Assembly (NCBI GenBank): GCA_041484095.1
Contig: JBGPGW010000061.1
Coordinates: 1 to 14,424, forward strand
Source: JBGPGW01 sp041484095
Lineage (GTDB): Bacteria; Pseudomonadota; Alphaproteobacteria; CADEGL01
Length of the DNA: 14,424 bases
Direction of reading: 5' to 3'
In this document: in pieces, positions 13,427 through 14,424 of the stretch
Layout of the letters: each line of letters begins with the position of its first letter
Position numbering within the stretch: position 1 is the first letter of the stretch
Notes under the pieces: model-generated
Told to the model about the DNA's origin: nothing
The model's database searches: none
The model's input: only the letters and a program-made list of their open reading frames with translations
Position numbers and translations under genes: made by a program

Positions 13427-14284
13427 TCAGCCAAATCGGCCGGTAATGTAATCCTCTGTCTGCTTGTTGCTCGGATTCGTGAATAGAGCGGTCGTCGGGC
13501 CGAACTCGATCAGTTTTCCAAGATACATGAACGCCGTGAAGTCCGAGGTCCGCGCCGCCTGCTGCATATTGTGTGTGACGATGGCGATACAGTAATCGGA
13601 CTTCAACTCGTCGATGAGCTCCTCGATTTTTGCCGTCGACAGCGGATCGAGCGCCGAGGCCGGCTCGTCCAGCAGCAGGATATCCGGGCTCACCGCGATG
13701 GCCCGCGCGATGCAGAGCCGCTGCTGCTGTCCGCCCGAGAGGCTCAATCCGCTTTGCCTGAGCTTGTCCTTGACCTCATCCCATAACGCTGCCCGTCGCA
13801 ACGCCGATTCGACGCGTTCCGCCATCTCCGCTGCGCTGGGCCGTTCATAGAGGCGGATGCCGAACGCGATGTTATCATGGATTGACATGGGAAACGGGGT
13901 TGGCTTCTGAAAGACCATGCCGACGCGCGCACGCAATTGGTTGAGATCATGCTTGGGCGAAAGAATGTCCTCGCCGTCGATCAGAATCTCGCCGGTCGCC
14001 CTCTGTTTGGGGTAGAGGTCATAGATTCGATTGAGGATCCGCAGCAGGGTCGATTTGCCGCATCCGGAGGGCCCGATGAACGCTGTCACTCTCTTGTCGT
14101 GGAGCGGGAGCGATATATCGCTCAACGCCTGGTAGTCGCCATAGAAAAACGAGACGCCGCGGATGCTCACTTTCTCCGCCAGACGCGCATTGGCATCTGG
14201 CCGTGCGCGATCCCGAAGGCCGGGATCGAGTCGGACATGCGGAAGGCTTGCTGCGTGGGACGACATGGTCATGGCTGACGTCAT
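13427..14284 (-). CDS. pstB: Phosphate ABC transporter ATP-binding protein PstB
   Basis: PstB is the ATPase of the PstSCAB high-affinity phosphate importer, on the inner face of the membrane. From ATG 14284 it is 285 residues. Walker A GPSGCGKST is at 71-79, the Q-loop Gln at 126 in VGMVFQKPTPFPMSI, signature LSGGQQQR at 182-189, Walker B ILLLDEPASALDP at 202 onward with Glu207, and H-loop His238 in IVTHNMQQA. MVFQKPTPFPMSI is characteristic of PstB among ABC ATPases. The 38 residues before AEKVSIRGVSFFYG are a polar extension, longer than in E. coli. ATG 14284 is chosen because it overlaps the pstA stop as ATGA, implying translational coupling; ATGs 12 and 18 bases downstream are alternatives. 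Confidence 0.95.
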   Translation of the reverse strand: MTSAMTMSSHAASLPHVRLDPGLRDRARPDANARLAEKVSIRGVSFFYGDYQALSDISLPLHDKRVTAFIGPSGCGKSTLLRILNRIYDLYPKQRATGEILIDGEDILSPKHDLNQLRARVGMVFQKPTPFPMSIHDNIAFGIRLYERPSAAEMAERVESALRRAALWDEVKDKLRQSGLSLSGGQQQRLCIARAIAVSPDILLLDEPASALDPLSTAKIEELIDELKSDYCIAIVTHNMQQAARTSDFTAFMYLGKLIEFGPTTALFTNPSNKQTEDYITGRFG

Positions 14285-14424
14285 TGTTTGCTGTTGGGTC
14301 CGATGGAGGCCAGGGTCCGGGCGCAGATATTGAGCAGCAATATAGTGATCGTGATGATGAGGGCACCGCCCCATGCGAGCCGCTGCCAATCCTCGTATGG
14401 GCTGAGCGCGAACTGAAAGATCAC
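14281..14424 (-). CDS. pstA: Phosphate ABC transporter permease PstA (C-terminal part)
   Basis: The frame enters from the right edge and ends at TGA 14283-14281, giving 47 residues. It opens VIFQFALSPYEDWQRLAWGG, then a hydrophobic helix ALIITITILLLNICARTLA and a short polar tail. The Y-x-x-W-x-x-L-A-W-G-x-A pattern before a last membrane helix is typical of the C terminus of PstA, one of the two channel subunits of the phosphate importer. The rest of the gene, and presumably pstC and pstS, lie outside the window. The stop overlaps the pstB start by four bases. Confidence 0.9.
   Translation of the reverse strand: MIFQFALSPYEDWQRLAWGGALIITITILLLNICARTLASIGPNSKQ

Noticed and set aside
12662..13486. 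274-residue plus-strand open frame
   Set aside because: It is antisense to phoU and the pstB end, and has no recognisable domain.
14285..14389. Longer pstB start at 14389
   Set aside because: The extra 35 residues are read out of frame through the conserved end of pstA. The ATGA overlap at 14284 is the natural start.

Overview
The window is a gene-dense, GC-rich chromosomal segment that reads as an alphaproteobacterium. Supporting signs are the dnaJ-dapB junction, the pstA-pstB-phoU-phoB order, the bactofilin, the DUF2244 protein next to nth, AmpG, and the codon usage. The family within Alphaproteobacteria cannot be fixed from this sequence. No phage, insertion sequence, CRISPR array, tRNA or rRNA was seen, and no gap between genes exceeds about 200 bases.

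Layout. (1) 1-971, plus strand: the last codons of a probable dnaJ, then dapB (lysine/diaminopimelate pathway). (2) 979-2458, minus strand: a DMT/EamA exporter and a DUF2244 membrane protein. (3) 2548-3183, plus strand: nth (endonuclease III), then a non-coding gap with a strong perfect hairpin. (4) 3378-4774, minus strand: a bactofilin cytoskeletal protein and an EI24/CysZ-like membrane protein. (5) 4956-11955, plus strand: a PfkB-type adenosine/sugar kinase, an AmpG-like permease, alanine dehydrogenase, a macrodomain hydrolase, and a 904-residue protein fusing an ADP-forming acyl-CoA synthetase to a GNAT acetyltransferase. (6) 11928-14424, minus strand: phoB, phoU, pstB and the 3' end of pstA, the tail of a phosphate-uptake operon whose promoter lies beyond the window.

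How the genes work together. The clearest functional unit is Pst/Pho: PstA and PstB are parts of the high-affinity phosphate ABC importer, PhoU links transport state to signalling, and PhoB is the response regulator. Their junctions are very tight: pstA/pstB share ATGA, and phoU/phoB share CTGA, with phoB apparently starting at CTG. A second possible unit is the macrodomain plus acyl-CoA synthetase/GNAT pair, which could join protein acetylation to removal of the O-acetyl-ADP-ribose made by sirtuin deacetylases. That link is inferred from gene order and family knowledge.

Most of the window is ordinary housekeeping and accessory metabolism. I did not find a convincing new multi-gene system. 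The items worth a second look are the phoB start, the acetylation pair, the 28-base tail-to-tail overlap with phoB, an eight-codon leader ORF before ampG, and a few hairpins and repeats in control regions.
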